NCBI GenBank assembly: GCA_021800805.1 | Contig: JAJYYR010000001.1 | Span: 186,001-250,000, forward strand | DNA: 64,000 bases | From: a bacterium | GTDB lineage: Bacteria > SZUA-79 > Acidulodesulfobacterales > Acidulodesulfobacteraceae | Direction of reading: 5' to 3' | In this document: piece by piece, positions 35,331 to 45,163 of the stretch | Layout of the letters: every line of letters begins with the position of its first letter | Numbering within the stretch: position 1 is the stretch's first letter | Notes under the pieces: model-generated | Database searches by the model: none | What the model was told of the DNA's origin: nothing | What the model saw: only the letters and a program-made list of their open reading frames with translations | Translations under genes and position numbers: made by a program

Positions 35331-35783
35331 ATGGTTTATTTAGCGGATTTTTTAATTTTTTTTGCTTTTATATTAGTCATTACCGATTTTTTTGCTATGA
35401 GTTACGGCGTTTTTACCGCCGCCGGCGCAATTTTTTTTGTTATCGGAACCGTTATTCTTTTTTCGGTTATGCATGCCGTCCCCGCTTTTTTCATAAGGAT
35501 CGTTTTACCCACTTACATTACTTTAACGGTGTTCGTTTCTATTTTTGTTTATTTAGGTTATAAAGCTTATAGAACAAAAGTAAAAATAGGGGAATCTACT
35601 TTAATAAACGAAGAAGGAGAAGTCACCAAGGACATTAAGGGAGGAGACGGTAAAATTCTTGTCAACGGAGAGCTATGGACGGCTTTTTCGGATAATGAAA
35701 TATTAAAGGGTTCAAAAGCAGTTATAATAGAAATTGATAATAAGCTCAGGCTTAAAGTTAAACCGGTAGAAAATACAAAATAA
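35331..35783 (+). CDS. Short NfeD-like membrane protein
   Basis: 150 residues: three to four hydrophobic segments in the first 85, then a small soluble domain with [26 protein letters not shown], the OB-fold of NfeD proteins. It lacks the N-terminal ClpP-like protease domain of long NfeD. It is followed by a slipin gene, the classical NfeD-stomatin pairing thought to organise membrane microdomains. Confidence 0.85.
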   Translation: MVYLADFLIFFAFILVITDFFAMSYGVFTAAGAIFFVIGTVILFSVMHAVPAFFIRIVLPTYITLTVFVSIFVYLGYKAYRTKVKIGESTLINEEGEVTKDIKGGDGKILVNGELWTAFSDNEILKGSKAVIIEIDNKLRLKVKPVENTK

Positions 35784-35820
35784 ATTAATTGCTTCATCAA
35801 ACGCTTACTTTGGAGGATAT

Positions 35821-36591
35821 ATGGATTCGGAAGGGATTTTTTTAGCGGTTATAATAATCGTCGCTATTATTATAATTTTAAATGCGGTAAGAATTATAAA
35901 CGAATACGACAGGGCTGTTATTTTCAGGTTGGGCAGGGTAATAAAAGTTAAAGGTCCGGGTATAATACTTTTATGGCCGGTAATCGACAGAATGGTCAGG
36001 GTAACATTAAGGATAATAACGCTTGATGTGCCGCCGCAGGATGTTATTACAAAGGATAACGTAACGCTAAAAATTAGCGCGGTAGTATATTATAAGGTCG
36101 TAGATCCGCTCAATGCCATAGTTCAGGTTTACGATTATAATTATGCGGTATCGCAGTTAGCCCAAACAACATTAAGAAGCGTATGCGGCGAGGGAGAACT
36201 TGATAAACTTTTATCCGAAAGAGAAAAAATAAATATGGAGATTCAGGATATACTTGATAAACATACCGGTCCATGGGGGATTAAAGTCACGGTTGTGGAA
36301 CTTAAACAGATAGACCTGCCGCAGGATATGCAAAGGGCTATGGCAAGGCAGGCGGAGGCGGAAAGAGACAGGAGGGCAAAAATAATCAATGCCGACGGTG
36401 AATTTCAGGCGGCGCAACGCTTAAGCGATGCGGCTAAAATTATCTCTGAAAATCCTATGGCTCTTCAACTTCGCTATTTACAGACCTTAAATGAAATTTC
36501 ATCGACCAACAATACCACAATGATTATGCCTATACCCTTGGATATTATAAGAGAAGTAGGAAAAAGTCTGAGTAATAGCGGTTCTAAATAA
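35821..36591 (+). CDS. SPFH/stomatin-like slipin
   Basis: 256-residue membrane-anchored SPFH protein: one N-terminal hydrophobic segment (about residues 5-22), then [22 protein letters not shown] and [25 protein letters not shown], the slipin signature. A C-terminal helix rich in Glu/Arg/Ala follows ([21 protein letters not shown]). Probably forms oligomeric rings on the membrane with the preceding NfeD-like protein. Confidence 0.92.
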   Translation: MDSEGIFLAVIIIVAIIIILNAVRIINEYDRAVIFRLGRVIKVKGPGIILLWPVIDRMVRVTLRIITLDVPPQDVITKDNVTLKISAVVYYKVVDPLNAIVQVYDYNYAVSQLAQTTLRSVCGEGELDKLLSEREKINMEIQDILDKHTGPWGIKVTVVELKQIDLPQDMQRAMARQAEAERDRRAKIINADGEFQAAQRLSDAAKIISENPMALQLRYLQTLNEISSTNNTTMIMPIPLDIIREVGKSLSNSGSK

Positions 36592-36627
36592 TAATATAAT
36601 TGGTATTTTAAAACAGAGGATTACGAA

Positions 36628-37521
36628 ATGGAAATAGGAATGATCGGTCTCGGGAAAATGGGAATGAATATGGTGTTAAGACTTTTAGAGGGCGGACATA
36701 GGGTCGTGGTTTTCAATAGAACCGTTTCCAAAGAAGAGATGGTTATAAATAAAGGAGCAGTCGGTTCAAATTCGGTTAAAGAATTCATGGGGAAACTGAC
36801 CGCTCCGAGATTAATATGGCTTATGGTTCCCAGCGGCGAACCTACCGATGCTATGCTAAACGAAGTTTTGGAATATGCAGCGAAAGGAGATATCGTTATT
36901 GACGGCGGCAATTCATATTATAAAGATTCTATTAGAAGGGCAAAGCTATGTGCAGAAAAAGAAATTAAATTTATGGACTGCGGGACAAGCGGGGGTATCT
37001 GGGGATTAAAGAACGGATACTGCTCTATGATAGGCGGGGAAGACGAAACCTTCAAACGCTGCGAGCCTATTTTTAAAACTCTTGCGCCGGAAGACGGTTA
37101 TTTACACACCGGGCCTCACGGTTCCGGACATTTTGTAAAAATGGTTCATAACGCCATAGAATACGGCATGATGGAGGCATATGCGGAAGGGTTTGAAATT
37201 ATGAAAGCCAGCGATTTCGACATAAATCTCGAAAGGGTTTCCGATTTATGGAATCATGCATCGGTAGTGCGCTCATGGTTGTTAGAGCTTGCCCATAACG
37301 CTCTCAAAGAAGACCCCGAACTTAGTAATCTTAAACCGGTAGTAGATGATTCGGGAGAAGGAAGATGGACGCTTCAAGAAGCTATAAATAAAGCTGTTCC
37401 TGCGCCGGTTCTGGCGGATTCCGTTTTTATGCGGTTCAGGTCGAGGCAGGAAAATTCTTTCGCCTCAAGGATGCTGGCGGCGTTAAGACATCAGTTCGGG
37501 GGACATCCGGTACATAAATAA
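36628..37521 (+). CDS. gnd: 6-phosphogluconate dehydrogenase (short, decarboxylating)
   Basis: Oxidises 6-phosphogluconate to ribulose 5-phosphate and CO2. The 297-residue protein is of the short GndA/YqeC type, about 170 residues shorter than E. coli Gnd. It has cofactor loop GLGKMGMNMVLRLL (7-20), CGTSGGIWG, and the catalytic HGSGHFVKMVHNAIEYGMM. A cyclase-family gene and zwf follow on the same strand, giving an oxidative pentose phosphate operon. A GAGG site lies upstream of the ATG. Confidence 0.92.
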   Translation: MEIGMIGLGKMGMNMVLRLLEGGHRVVVFNRTVSKEEMVINKGAVGSNSVKEFMGKLTAPRLIWLMVPSGEPTDAMLNEVLEYAAKGDIVIDGGNSYYKDSIRRAKLCAEKEIKFMDCGTSGGIWGLKNGYCSMIGGEDETFKRCEPIFKTLAPEDGYLHTGPHGSGHFVKMVHNAIEYGMMEAYAEGFEIMKASDFDINLERVSDLWNHASVVRSWLLELAHNALKEDPELSNLKPVVDDSGEGRWTLQEAINKAVPAPVLADSVFMRFRSRQENSFASRMLAALRHQFGGHPVHK

Positions 37522-37558
37522 TAAATGAAAAAATAAAATTTAAAGGAAAACATTTATT

Positions 37559-38185
37559 ATGTTTATAGACGTCAGTATGGATATAGAAAACGGTATGCTG
37601 CACTGGCCGAGCGATCCCGCTATAGAAATAGATAACTATTCGGACATTAAAAAAGGTGCTGCCTCCAATAACAGCAAAATTACCTGCGGAGTGCATACCG
37701 GAACGCATATGGATGCTCCGAAACATTTCATAGATGGCGGAGCGGGAATAGATAAATTTAACCTCGATACATTGATAGGTCCGTGCAGGGTGATAGACGT
37801 GCCCGCCGGTATTTCGCCCATATCTAAAGAATTTCTCGGACCGTTCAATATAAAAAACGGCGATAGGATCCTTTTTAAGACGAAAAATTCGGAATGGATT
37901 AATAGGGGCGACCGAAATTTCCATACGGATTATGTATGCGTAAATTCCGAAGCAGCCGAATACATGGTTGAAAAGGGCGTCGTGCTGGTAGGCATAGATT
38001 ACCTTTCGGTAGAAGGGTATCATATAGGGCACGATACGCACAAAACGCTTCTAGGAGCAGGGATTGTTATTATAGAGGGGTTAAATTTGTTCAACGTTAC
38101 TGCCGGCAGTTACAAACTTATAGCTCTTCCGGTTAAGATAAAAGATTCTAACGGCGCTCCGGCGAGGGTGCTATTAGAGAAATAA
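37559..38185 (+). CDS. Cyclase-family metal-dependent hydrolase
   Basis: 208 residues of the cyclase/kynurenine formamidase family (PF04199). Metal site HTGTHMDAPKHF is at residues 46-57 (His46, His50, Asp52), with further ligand-type residues in HIGHDTHKT and IIEGLNL. Known relatives hydrolyse ring amides or formyl amides such as N-formylkynurenine and isatin. Its position between gnd and zwf, where pgl normally stands, makes a lactonase role plausible (inference). No tryptophan-degradation gene is nearby. Confidence 0.85.
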   Translation: MFIDVSMDIENGMLHWPSDPAIEIDNYSDIKKGAASNNSKITCGVHTGTHMDAPKHFIDGGAGIDKFNLDTLIGPCRVIDVPAGISPISKEFLGPFNIKNGDRILFKTKNSEWINRGDRNFHTDYVCVNSEAAEYMVEKGVVLVGIDYLSVEGYHIGHDTHKTLLGAGIVIIEGLNLFNVTAGSYKLIALPVKIKDSNGAPARVLLEK

Positions 38186-38214
38186 ATTAAAAATAAGGCG
38201 GCTAATAAATATAA

Positions 38215-39711
38215 ATGGCTGAAATGAAACCTTCCATAATGGTAATTTTCGGGGCAAGCGGAGATTTAGCGCATATAAAAATATTTCCGGCATTATACAG
38301 TTTATGGGAAGACGGGTTTTTCCCCGATAACTTCTTTATCGTCGGTTTCGCAAGGACAAAGCTTGACGACGGAGCTTTTAGAAAAACTATTTTTGATTCC
38401 TTAAACGTAAATTGCAGAAAAAAACCTATAGACGAAGACGAATTTTCAAACTTCTCGAAGCATGCATTTTATTTAACTTCAAAATACGACGACGATTCAA
38501 GCTATAAAGAATTAGGCAGTTTTATAGAATCTAAGGCAAAAGACTATAATATGCCTAAAAACGTGGTATATTATCTTTCCACTCCGCCGAGCGTTTATAT
38601 TAACGTAATAGACGGTATCGAAAACGCTAAGCTTACATCATACGAATATAAAGGGGACGCCTTTTCGAGAATAGTTATAGAAAAGCCTTTCGGTTACGAT
38701 TATGAAAGCGCAAAAAATTTAAACGGCAAGATTCTTTCGGTATTTAAAGAAGAAGAGGTTTACAGGATAGACCATTACCTTGGAAAAGAAACCGTGCAGA
38801 ATATACTTGCTTTCAGGTTTGCAAACGCTATTTTCGAGCCTATATGGAATAATAAATTTATAGACCATATTCAAATATCCGCTTTAGAGTCTATAGGCGT
38901 GGGTTTCAGGTCGGGTTACTTCGATAAAGCCGGCATTATCAGAGATATGATGCAAAACCATATGATGCAGCTGTTGTCGCTTGTTGCCATAGAACCGCCT
39001 CCGCTCCCGGATGCGGACGATTTAAGGAACGAGAAAGTAAAACTTTTAAAAAGCGTCAGGCCGCTCAGCTTAAACGATATAAAAAAATATACCGTAAGGG
39101 GGCAGTACGATAGAGGAATAATAGGAAATAAGCAGGTTTTAAGTTATAAGGAAGAAGAAGGAGTGCCTCCCGACACGATTACCGAAACTTATGCCGCACT
39201 GAAGCTTTTCATCGACAATTATAGGTGGGCGGGAGTGCCGTTTTATTTGAGATCGGGCAAGAGGCTGAAAATACATAAAACGGAAATAGCTATTTTCTTT
39301 AAAAAATTACCGTACAGCCTATTTGCGAAAATCGGAATAGAAAATATAAAACAAAATTCTATAATTATAACTATTCAGCCTAACGAAGGCATAGCAATAA
39401 ATTTCGGCGCTAAGACGCCCGGTTTTAAGTTAGATATCGAGCCTGTTAATATGGTGTTTAATTATAAATCGTCGTTTAAACTTTCTCCGCCGGACGCTTA
39501 CGAAAGGCTTATATACGACGTAATAGTAGGCGACCAGACCCTTTTCGCAAGATACGACGATATGCTGATTGCATGGCAGTTGATTACATCTATAATTAAC
39601 GGCTGGTCTAAAACTGAAACCCCCGTTTTCCCAAACTATGAAGCAGGGTCATTAGGCCCTAAAGATGCCGATAGCCTAATCAATGCAGACGGCAGAAGTT
39701 GGAATAATTAA
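38215..39711 (+). CDS. zwf: Glucose-6-phosphate 1-dehydrogenase
   Basis: First oxidative pentose phosphate enzyme, NADP-dependent. The 498 residues have the nucleotide-binding FGASGDLAHIKIFPALYSL (Lys instead of the usual T-x-R/K-K pattern), the RIDHYLGKETVQN active-site motif (about residue 183-195), VIEKPFGYD and the C-terminal YERLIYDVIVGDQTLF. It ends 12 bases before the convergent tkt gene. Confidence 0.95.
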   Translation: MAEMKPSIMVIFGASGDLAHIKIFPALYSLWEDGFFPDNFFIVGFARTKLDDGAFRKTIFDSLNVNCRKKPIDEDEFSNFSKHAFYLTSKYDDDSSYKELGSFIESKAKDYNMPKNVVYYLSTPPSVYINVIDGIENAKLTSYEYKGDAFSRIVIEKPFGYDYESAKNLNGKILSVFKEEEVYRIDHYLGKETVQNILAFRFANAIFEPIWNNKFIDHIQISALESIGVGFRSGYFDKAGIIRDMMQNHMMQLLSLVAIEPPPLPDADDLRNEKVKLLKSVRPLSLNDIKKYTVRGQYDRGIIGNKQVLSYKEEEGVPPDTITETYAALKLFIDNYRWAGVPFYLRSGKRLKIHKTEIAIFFKKLPYSLFAKIGIENIKQNSIIITIQPNEGIAINFGAKTPGFKLDIEPVNMVFNYKSSFKLSPPDAYERLIYDVIVGDQTLFARYDDMLIAWQLITSIINGWSKTETPVFPNYEAGSLGPKDADSLINADGRSWNN

Positions 39712-39723
39712 TTATATTAATAT

Positions 39724-41691
39724 TTATTTTTTTAACTCTTTTTTTACTAATCCGAATAAATCTTCGGGAGATAAGCCTGCCAGTTTGTAAAGGTCTTCCG
39801 GTTTGCCGGAAGAACTGTAAAACCTTGCGCCCATTTTTCTAAACTTTACCGAGATGCCGTTTTCGGCAAGCAGAGAGCCTATTGCCGTTCCGACGCCGGT
39901 TTTAACGTTATGATCTTCTATGGTTAATATAAATCCTGTTTTTGCGGCAAGACGCAGGTCTTCTATATCTATATCGCTCGGGCAGGAAACATTTAACAAC
40001 ATCGGGTTTATGCCGTCTTTTTCGAGCATTTCGCATCCTTTTAGCGCGTGCGGGAGCATATTGCCGGTAGATATGACTGCAATATGCTTACCTTTTCGTA
40101 TTATATCCATTTTGCCGTATTTGAATTCATAACCTTCGCCGAAAAACGGGTTTCCGTTTTCGTCAAGTATGACGGGTATAATAGACCTACCCATTATAAG
40201 TCCGAAATTTCCTTTATGAGATGCTATGTAACGGGTTGCCCTGTCGGTTTGATTAGGGTCGGCAGGAAGTATAATCTTAAAGCCGAACGTGGAGTTAAGA
40301 AGCCCGAAGTAATCGATGCACTGGTGGGTTTTGCCGTCCTCTCCGACGTCTATTCCGCAATGCGTGCAAACTACTTTAAGGTTTGAGCTGTTTATGTCGT
40401 TTAATCTTTGCTGGTTATAAACTTCATCTACGCCGAAAACGCCGAAATCGGCAAAAAACGTCAGTATATTTTCCGTCGATAATGCTCCGGATATTACTGC
40501 CGTGTTATGCTCCTGAATACCGGATTCAAAAAAGTTATCGGGGAAAGCCTTTCTGAAAGCGCCGGTTTTAACGGAGCCTTCAAGGTCGCAGTCGAATACA
40601 GCAAAAGGTATATTTTGGAGATTGTTTTTTTCTTTATAGTTTTTTGCCATATCGTAAAGAGCGTTGCCGAAGGCGGACCTGTTATCGGTGTTTTTTTCCT
40701 TAGTATATAATATTACGTGCTTATTATCAGTATCGGGCTCCAATACAAATAAATTTTCTTTTCTTTCCTTTAAGGGTTTTAAAGGCTGTTTTAAATTTTT
40801 TTTATTAATAAGAGTATCCAAATTGTCCGGTTCTTTTAGCTCCGCCAATCCTTTTTTGCAGTCTTCGATATTTAAAGCGGCGCCGTGATACTTAGCCTGA
40901 TTCTCCATGAACGAAACGCCTTTTCCCATAACCGTATTTGCAATAATAACTACCGGAGATTCAATAGTGCGGGCTTTTTTTACCGCCGAATATATCTCGT
41001 TAAAATTATGTCCGTCTATCTCTATAATTTGAAATCCGTCTGCCTTGAAGTTTTCTTTAATATTGTCAGGCATTATATCGGAAGTTTTTCCGCCTATTTG
41101 AAGTCCGTTTTTGTCGACGATTACGGTAAGATTGTTTAATTTATATTTTACCGCAAATCTTCTTGCCTCTCCAATCTGACCTTTTGTCTGTTCGCCGTCG
41201 CCCATAACGCAATAAACGTTGTAGTTTAGATTATTTAGACGGGAATTTAACGCGAAACCGCAGGCGGCTGAAAGTCCCTGTCCTAGGTTGCCGGTATTCC
41301 ATTCGACCCCCGGCACCGTTTTTTCGACATGACCTTCAAAATGTGAACCTGCAGTCCTAAAATGCAATATCGCATCTTCTATATCGAAAAAGCCGTAATT
41401 TCCAAGAGCCGAGTAAACTCCCGGAGTCGTATGACCGTGGCTTATAACAATCCTATCCCTGTTTTTATTGTAAGGGTCGTCGGGTAAAACATTGCAAAAA
41501 CCATATAAAACAGTATATATGTCTATAGACGACATCGAACCGCCCGGGTGTCCCGAAGCCGCCAGAGTAGTCATTCTTAAAATATCGCCCCTGCATTTTT
41601 TTGAGAAATCCGATAAAAATTCAATTTCTTCTTTAGATAAACTTTCCCTGTCAAACCCCTTTTTAATATTCATAATATTCAATATCCCCAA
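39724..41691 (-). CDS. tkt: Transketolase
   Basis: TPP enzyme moving two-carbon units in the non-oxidative pentose phosphate pathway. The 655-residue protein has RMTTLAASGHPGGSMSS at the N-terminus, TPP-binding VMGDGEQTKGQIGEARRFA (about 165-183), and GIQEHNTAVISGAL in the pyrimidine domain. It is arranged as one full-length chain, not the split N/C subunits found in some anaerobes. It shares the minus strand with tal, about 40 bases apart. Confidence 0.93.
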   Translation of the reverse strand: MGILNIMNIKKGFDRESLSKEEIEFLSDFSKKCRGDILRMTTLAASGHPGGSMSSIDIYTVLYGFCNVLPDDPYNKNRDRIVISHGHTTPGVYSALGNYGFFDIEDAILHFRTAGSHFEGHVEKTVPGVEWNTGNLGQGLSAACGFALNSRLNNLNYNVYCVMGDGEQTKGQIGEARRFAVKYKLNNLTVIVDKNGLQIGGKTSDIMPDNIKENFKADGFQIIEIDGHNFNEIYSAVKKARTIESPVVIIANTVMGKGVSFMENQAKYHGAALNIEDCKKGLAELKEPDNLDTLINKKNLKQPLKPLKERKENLFVLEPDTDNKHVILYTKEKNTDNRSAFGNALYDMAKNYKEKNNLQNIPFAVFDCDLEGSVKTGAFRKAFPDNFFESGIQEHNTAVISGALSTENILTFFADFGVFGVDEVYNQQRLNDINSSNLKVVCTHCGIDVGEDGKTHQCIDYFGLLNSTFGFKIILPADPNQTDRATRYIASHKGNFGLIMGRSIIPVILDENGNPFFGEGYEFKYGKMDIIRKGKHIAVISTGNMLPHALKGCEMLEKDGINPMLLNVSCPSDIDIEDLRLAAKTGFILTIEDHNVKTGVGTAIGSLLAENGISVKFRKMGARFYSSSGKPEDLYKLAGLSPEDLFGLVKKELKK

Positions 41692-41730
41692 GAATTTTAA
41701 AAAAATTAAATTTTAAGTCACGCCAAAATA

Positions 41731-42882
41731 TTATACGATATTTGAAATGTTTTTAATAGAATTAAGAAGTTTTTCATAAGCATCTTCAAATGATTTAACT
41801 CCGTCAAGCTGCAGTTTTTCGCCGACGTTATTTAAATCTATCCCGAATTCCGACAATTCTTTTATTATGCTAAGAGATTCGTCGAACTCTTGCGATGCGG
41901 TGTCGGGCATTATGTTTCCGTGGTCGGCGATATGCTCGATAGTTTCGTTTGGGAGCGTGTTTATAGTGTTTTTGCCTATAAGAGGTTCGACGTATTTTAA
42001 ATCGTGGTATGCCGGATTTTTTGTGCTGGTGCTGGCAAATAAAAGACGTTGTATATTAGCGCCTTTTGATTTTAAGGCGGCAAATTCTACGCCGTTAAAA
42101 ATTTCGTTAAATTTATTAAAAATCATTTTTGAATTTGCTACGCCTGCTTTACCAAGCAAATTTGATAATTTTTCTTTTTTTGAAGAATCGGCGGCAGCGA
42201 TTAAATCGTTTAATAACTTATCGACGAGAGTGTCAACCCTGCTTATAAAGATACTTGCTACCGAATGTATGCTCGATAAATTAAATCCGTTTGCAAAGGC
42301 GGATTTAAGCCCTTTAATGTAAGCCTCGGCAACGGAAATGTAATGATTCATCGAAAACATTAGCGTTATATTTATATTTATGCCTTTAGATATAAGGATA
42401 GGTATAGCTTCTAAACCTTCTTTCGTGGCGGGTATTTTAATCAGCACGTTTTTCTCGTTTATAAGAGAGAATATTCGGAGCGCCTCGTTTAAAGATGTTG
42501 AAGTATCAGTTGCTATATCGGGTGAAACTTCTATGCTTACAAACCCGTCGTTGCCGCCAGACTTTTCGTAAACGGGCTTAAGAATTTGAGCGGCAGATTT
42601 TATGTCCTCCCTTGTAATAGTATCGTATATTTCAAAAGAAGTTAATTTTTCCCCGGAAAGTTTTTTAATTTTTTCCGGATATCCGCATTTTCCGGAATTA
42701 ATAGCTTTTTCAAATATAGAAGGGTTTGACGTTATTCCGGTTATAATTCCGTTTTGAACTAATTTAGCAAGGTCGCCGGAATCGATCATACATCGCGATA
42801 TATTATCTAACCATGGACTTTGACCGAAAGACTGCATTTTTTTAAATTCGCCGTTCTTTGAAACGGCTAAATCTATATTCAT
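41731..42882 (-). CDS. tal: Transaldolase (long type)
   Basis: Transfers dihydroxyacetone units between sugar phosphates. The 383-residue protein belongs to the longer class (as in actinobacteria), with MQSFGQSPWLDNISR at about 16-30, IITGITSNPSIFEKAI, IEVSPDIATDTSTSL and VLIKIPATKEGLEAIPILISKGININITLMFS, whose Lys in IKIPAT forms the Schiff base. No fused glucose-6-phosphate isomerase domain. An AAGGGGGAT site precedes the ATG. Confidence 0.92.
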   Translation of the reverse strand: MNIDLAVSKNGEFKKMQSFGQSPWLDNISRCMIDSGDLAKLVQNGIITGITSNPSIFEKAINSGKCGYPEKIKKLSGEKLTSFEIYDTITREDIKSAAQILKPVYEKSGGNDGFVSIEVSPDIATDTSTSLNEALRIFSLINEKNVLIKIPATKEGLEAIPILISKGININITLMFSMNHYISVAEAYIKGLKSAFANGFNLSSIHSVASIFISRVDTLVDKLLNDLIAAADSSKKEKLSNLLGKAGVANSKMIFNKFNEIFNGVEFAALKSKGANIQRLLFASTSTKNPAYHDLKYVEPLIGKNTINTLPNETIEHIADHGNIMPDTASQEFDESLSIIKELSEFGIDLNNVGEKLQLDGVKSFEDAYEKLLNSIKNISNIV

Positions 42883-42903
42883 TATTTTATCCCCCTTATT
42901 ATT

Positions 42904-43275
42904 TTAGTTATTTTTAAAAAACAGCCAATTATTTTCCCCGGCTTTGGCAAATTTTAATAATGTGTATTCCCCGTTTAATTTATCGCCGTTAAAATACAGC
43001 ATATATTTTGATTTGTCTTTTTTTATAAGATTATATGTTCCCCTGTCCCAAATTTTTACTTCTCCTGCCCCGTAATGTCCTTCCGGTATTGTTCCTTCAA
43101 AGCTGCCGTAAGAAAGCGGATGGTCTTCGACCTTAATCGCAAGATTCTTTTTTCCATGTTCCAGCGGAGGTTCTTTAGGTAAAGCAAAAGAAGTTAATAC
43201 CCCGTTCTCTTCTATTCTTAAATCCCAGTGAAGATGGCTTGCATGATGTTCGTGAACTACAAATATTTTATCCAC
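42904..43275 (-). CDS. Stand-alone LigD-type 3'-phosphoesterase domain
   Basis: 123-residue protein equal to the phosphoesterase (PE) module of DNA ligase D: FVVHEHHASHLHWDLRIEENGVLTSFALPKEPP, then KNLAIKVEDHPLSYGSFEGTIPEGHYGAGEVKIWDRGTY. The histidines (HEHHASHLHWD) and Arg in DLRIE match the active site. It trims 3' phosphates and ribonucleotides at DNA ends. No ligase, primase or Ku gene is nearby in the window. Confidence 0.9.
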   Translation of the reverse strand: MDKIFVVHEHHASHLHWDLRIEENGVLTSFALPKEPPLEHGKKNLAIKVEDHPLSYGSFEGTIPEGHYGAGEVKIWDRGTYNLIKKDKSKYMLYFNGDKLNGEYTLLKFAKAGENNWLFFKNN

Positions 43276-43430
43276 GTAAAAATTATATCATAAAATAATG
43301 TATGAAGATAATATGCATAGTAAATTTTAGCAATGTTATTTTTTATAATTTTATAATATAATGAGATTAATTGATAATAAAATATAGAAAAATATATAAT
43401 TTGTATAGTTGAAAATTTAAAGATTAAAAA

Positions 43431-43862
43431 ATGGCGGCTAAAAACTCAAATATCTGGAATGCTTTTCTAAGGATATATATAGGATTATTTTTTCTTTATG
43501 CGGCGCATTTTAAGCTAAATCCCGCCTTTTTTGCAGGTCTCCATAATAAACTTGCGAACTACGCAAATCATGATCCTTTATGGTTTTACGGCATATTTTT
43601 AAGCCGCATCGCCGTTCCGAACGCATTTTTGTTTGCCATCTTAATAGTTATGGGAGAATTGTTTGCCGGTATTTTTTTAACTGCCGGTTTTATTACGAGA
43701 GCCGCCGCATTAGTCGGGATTTTTTTAAATTTAAATTATCTGCTTGCAATGTACTGGATCAGCCCTTCGGAATTAGGTATTAATCTTACGTTTATCGTAT
43801 GCGAATTAGTTATAATATTTACCGATTCGGGAAAAACTCTGGGCATAGACGCATTGTTTTAA
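43431..43862 (+). CDS. DoxX-family membrane protein
   Basis: 143 residues with four hydrophobic helices. FLRIYIGLFFLYAAHFKLNPAF at the N-terminus, then GELFAGIFLTAGFITRAAALVGIFLNLNYLLA and the C-terminal FTDSGKTLGIDALF are DoxX/DoxD-like. DoxD is a subunit of thiosulfate:quinone oxidoreductase in some acidophiles, but most family members are uncharacterised, so no substrate is assigned. Weak sequence upstream; no partner subunit adjacent. Confidence 0.8.
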   Translation: MAAKNSNIWNAFLRIYIGLFFLYAAHFKLNPAFFAGLHNKLANYANHDPLWFYGIFLSRIAVPNAFLFAILIVMGELFAGIFLTAGFITRAAALVGIFLNLNYLLAMYWISPSELGINLTFIVCELVIIFTDSGKTLGIDALF

Positions 43863-43927
43863 AAATAAGTTTTAATCTAACTCAAAATCTGATAAAATAA
43901 TTAAAAAGTAGTAATATATATCTTAAC

Positions 43928-44004
43928 GGTGGATGTAGCTCAGCTGGTAGAGCCCCGGATTGTGACTCCGGTGGTCGCAGGTTCAAAACCTGTCATCCAC
44001 CCCA
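43928..44004 (+). tRNA. tRNA-His (GTG)
   Basis: Cloverleaf with an extra 5' G (position -1) at 43928, a GUGGAUG/CAUCCAC acceptor stem, anticodon GTG in GGATTGTGACTCC, TTCAAAA T-loop and encoded CCA. The G-1 opposite C73 is the tRNA-His identity element. Confidence 0.97.
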
Positions 44005-44081
44005 CTTAAAACCGCAATTTTATAAAGCTTTCTTGGTTCCAACGGTTCGTGATATATCCTTTCTATCTTGCTCTGCACCTC

Positions 44082-44696
44082 TTAATGGCGCCGAAGCTTC
44101 AAGATATAGCTTTTCAGCGAATCGAAGCAATTTTTCAGCGTTTCTTTGCTCTGGTTAGACTTGGACATCATTATGCAGCCCTCGAAAGAGGCGATAATAA
44201 AATCGCTTATGGCTATGATATTGCAATCTTTAGATATTATTCCCCTTTCTTGAGCTTTTTTAAAACCCGATTCTAAAAAAGAACGCCAGAGCGTTATTAC
44301 GCCGTTAGTATGATTGGCAAGAACGGCATCTTTTGAGGATATTTCGAGAATTAAATTTCCAAGCGGGCAGCCGGTTTTAGACAGCCTCTCGGCGCCGCTA
44401 TTAAATATCTTGTCTATAGTCGAACAAAGGGCTTCCAGCGGGTCGTCCGACTTGTAAAAATCTCCCCAGACAGCCTGGTAATGGGGCTTGATAACCTCTT
44501 CTATCACGGCGACGGCTATGTCTTTTTTTGATTTAAAATAATAGTAAATACAGCCTTTGGTCGCGCCTATTTTGGACAGTATATCCTGAATACCCGTATC
44601 CTCATAACCTTTTTCGAGCATAAGCTCAAAGGCTGCATTTACTATTTCATTCCTGTAACTGCGTTTATCGTTTTCCTTCTTTTTTGTGACCGCCAT
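44082..44696 (-). CDS. TetR/AcrR-family transcriptional regulator
   Basis: 204 residues; N-terminal helix-turn-helix IVNAAFELMLEKGYEDTGIQDILSKIGATKGCIYYYFKSKKDI (about 17-60), then a ligand domain with TGCPLGNLILEIS typical of the AcrR group. It is the last gene of a minus-strand unit tusA-like, dsrE-like, tetR. A near-perfect 18-base palindrome at 45462-45479 sits over the promoter of this unit, so autoregulation is likely. Ligand unknown. Confidence 0.9.
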   Translation of the reverse strand: MAVTKKKENDKRSYRNEIVNAAFELMLEKGYEDTGIQDILSKIGATKGCIYYYFKSKKDIAVAVIEEVIKPHYQAVWGDFYKSDDPLEALCSTIDKIFNSGAERLSKTGCPLGNLILEISSKDAVLANHTNGVITLWRSFLESGFKKAQERGIISKDCNIIAISDFIIASFEGCIMMSKSNQSKETLKNCFDSLKSYILKLRRH

Positions 44697-44751
44697 TATT
44701 ATAAGCTACATTTTTTTAATCGGGAATTCAAGTCATATAATAAACCCGTCA

Positions 44752-45102
44752 TTAAAAAGTCATCGGTTGATAACCTTCTGCCATTAACTCTGCAATCCTC
44801 TGTCCGGCGTGGACAAGCTCGACATTTTTTTCCTGAAGAACCTTTGACACTCCGAAACCCTCCGCAACGAAAACACATGCCTGAGGATTTATATTGTTTT
44901 TCAGTACCTCGCCGTAAGCCTCGATAATCTCCTTATCGTCGGTTTTTGCAATAAAATCCTCCGCAGGACCGAAGAATAAAAGTTTTACATCCTCGAATGC
45001 CCCGCTGTTTTTGGTTCTCCATGCAACATTAAGCCCAAGTTTTACTTTTATCGGGCTATCCGCACCTGATAAAATAATGATTAATGCCTTTGCCTTTGCC
45101 AT
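44752..45102 (-). CDS. DsrE-like sulfur-relay protein
   Basis: 116 residues of the DsrE/TusD-like fold: ALIIILSGADSPIKVKLGLNVAWR at the N-terminus, VKLLFFGPAEDFIA in the middle and ACVFVAEGFGVSKVLQEKNVELVHAGQRIAELMAEGY near the end. The cysteine before VFVAEG sits where DsrE proteins often carry their persulfide cysteine. Paired with a TusA-like gene, it suggests a persulfide relay. An AGGAGG-type site (minus strand) precedes the ATG. Confidence 0.8.
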   Translation of the reverse strand: MAKAKALIIILSGADSPIKVKLGLNVAWRTKNSGAFEDVKLLFFGPAEDFIAKTDDKEIIEAYGEVLKNNINPQACVFVAEGFGVSKVLQEKNVELVHAGQRIAELMAEGYQPMTF

Positions 45103-45163
45103 AACGGCCTCCTTAAAAATTTAGATTATCCTGCAAAAAAACAAATCTCTACTTTTGTATTCC

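Noticed and set aside
42290..42325. Sequence AAAGGCGGATTTAAGCCCTTT in tal that resembles the palindromic elements
   Set aside because: It is not a proper inverted repeat, and it encodes the normal transaldolase stretch YIKGLKSAFANGF.
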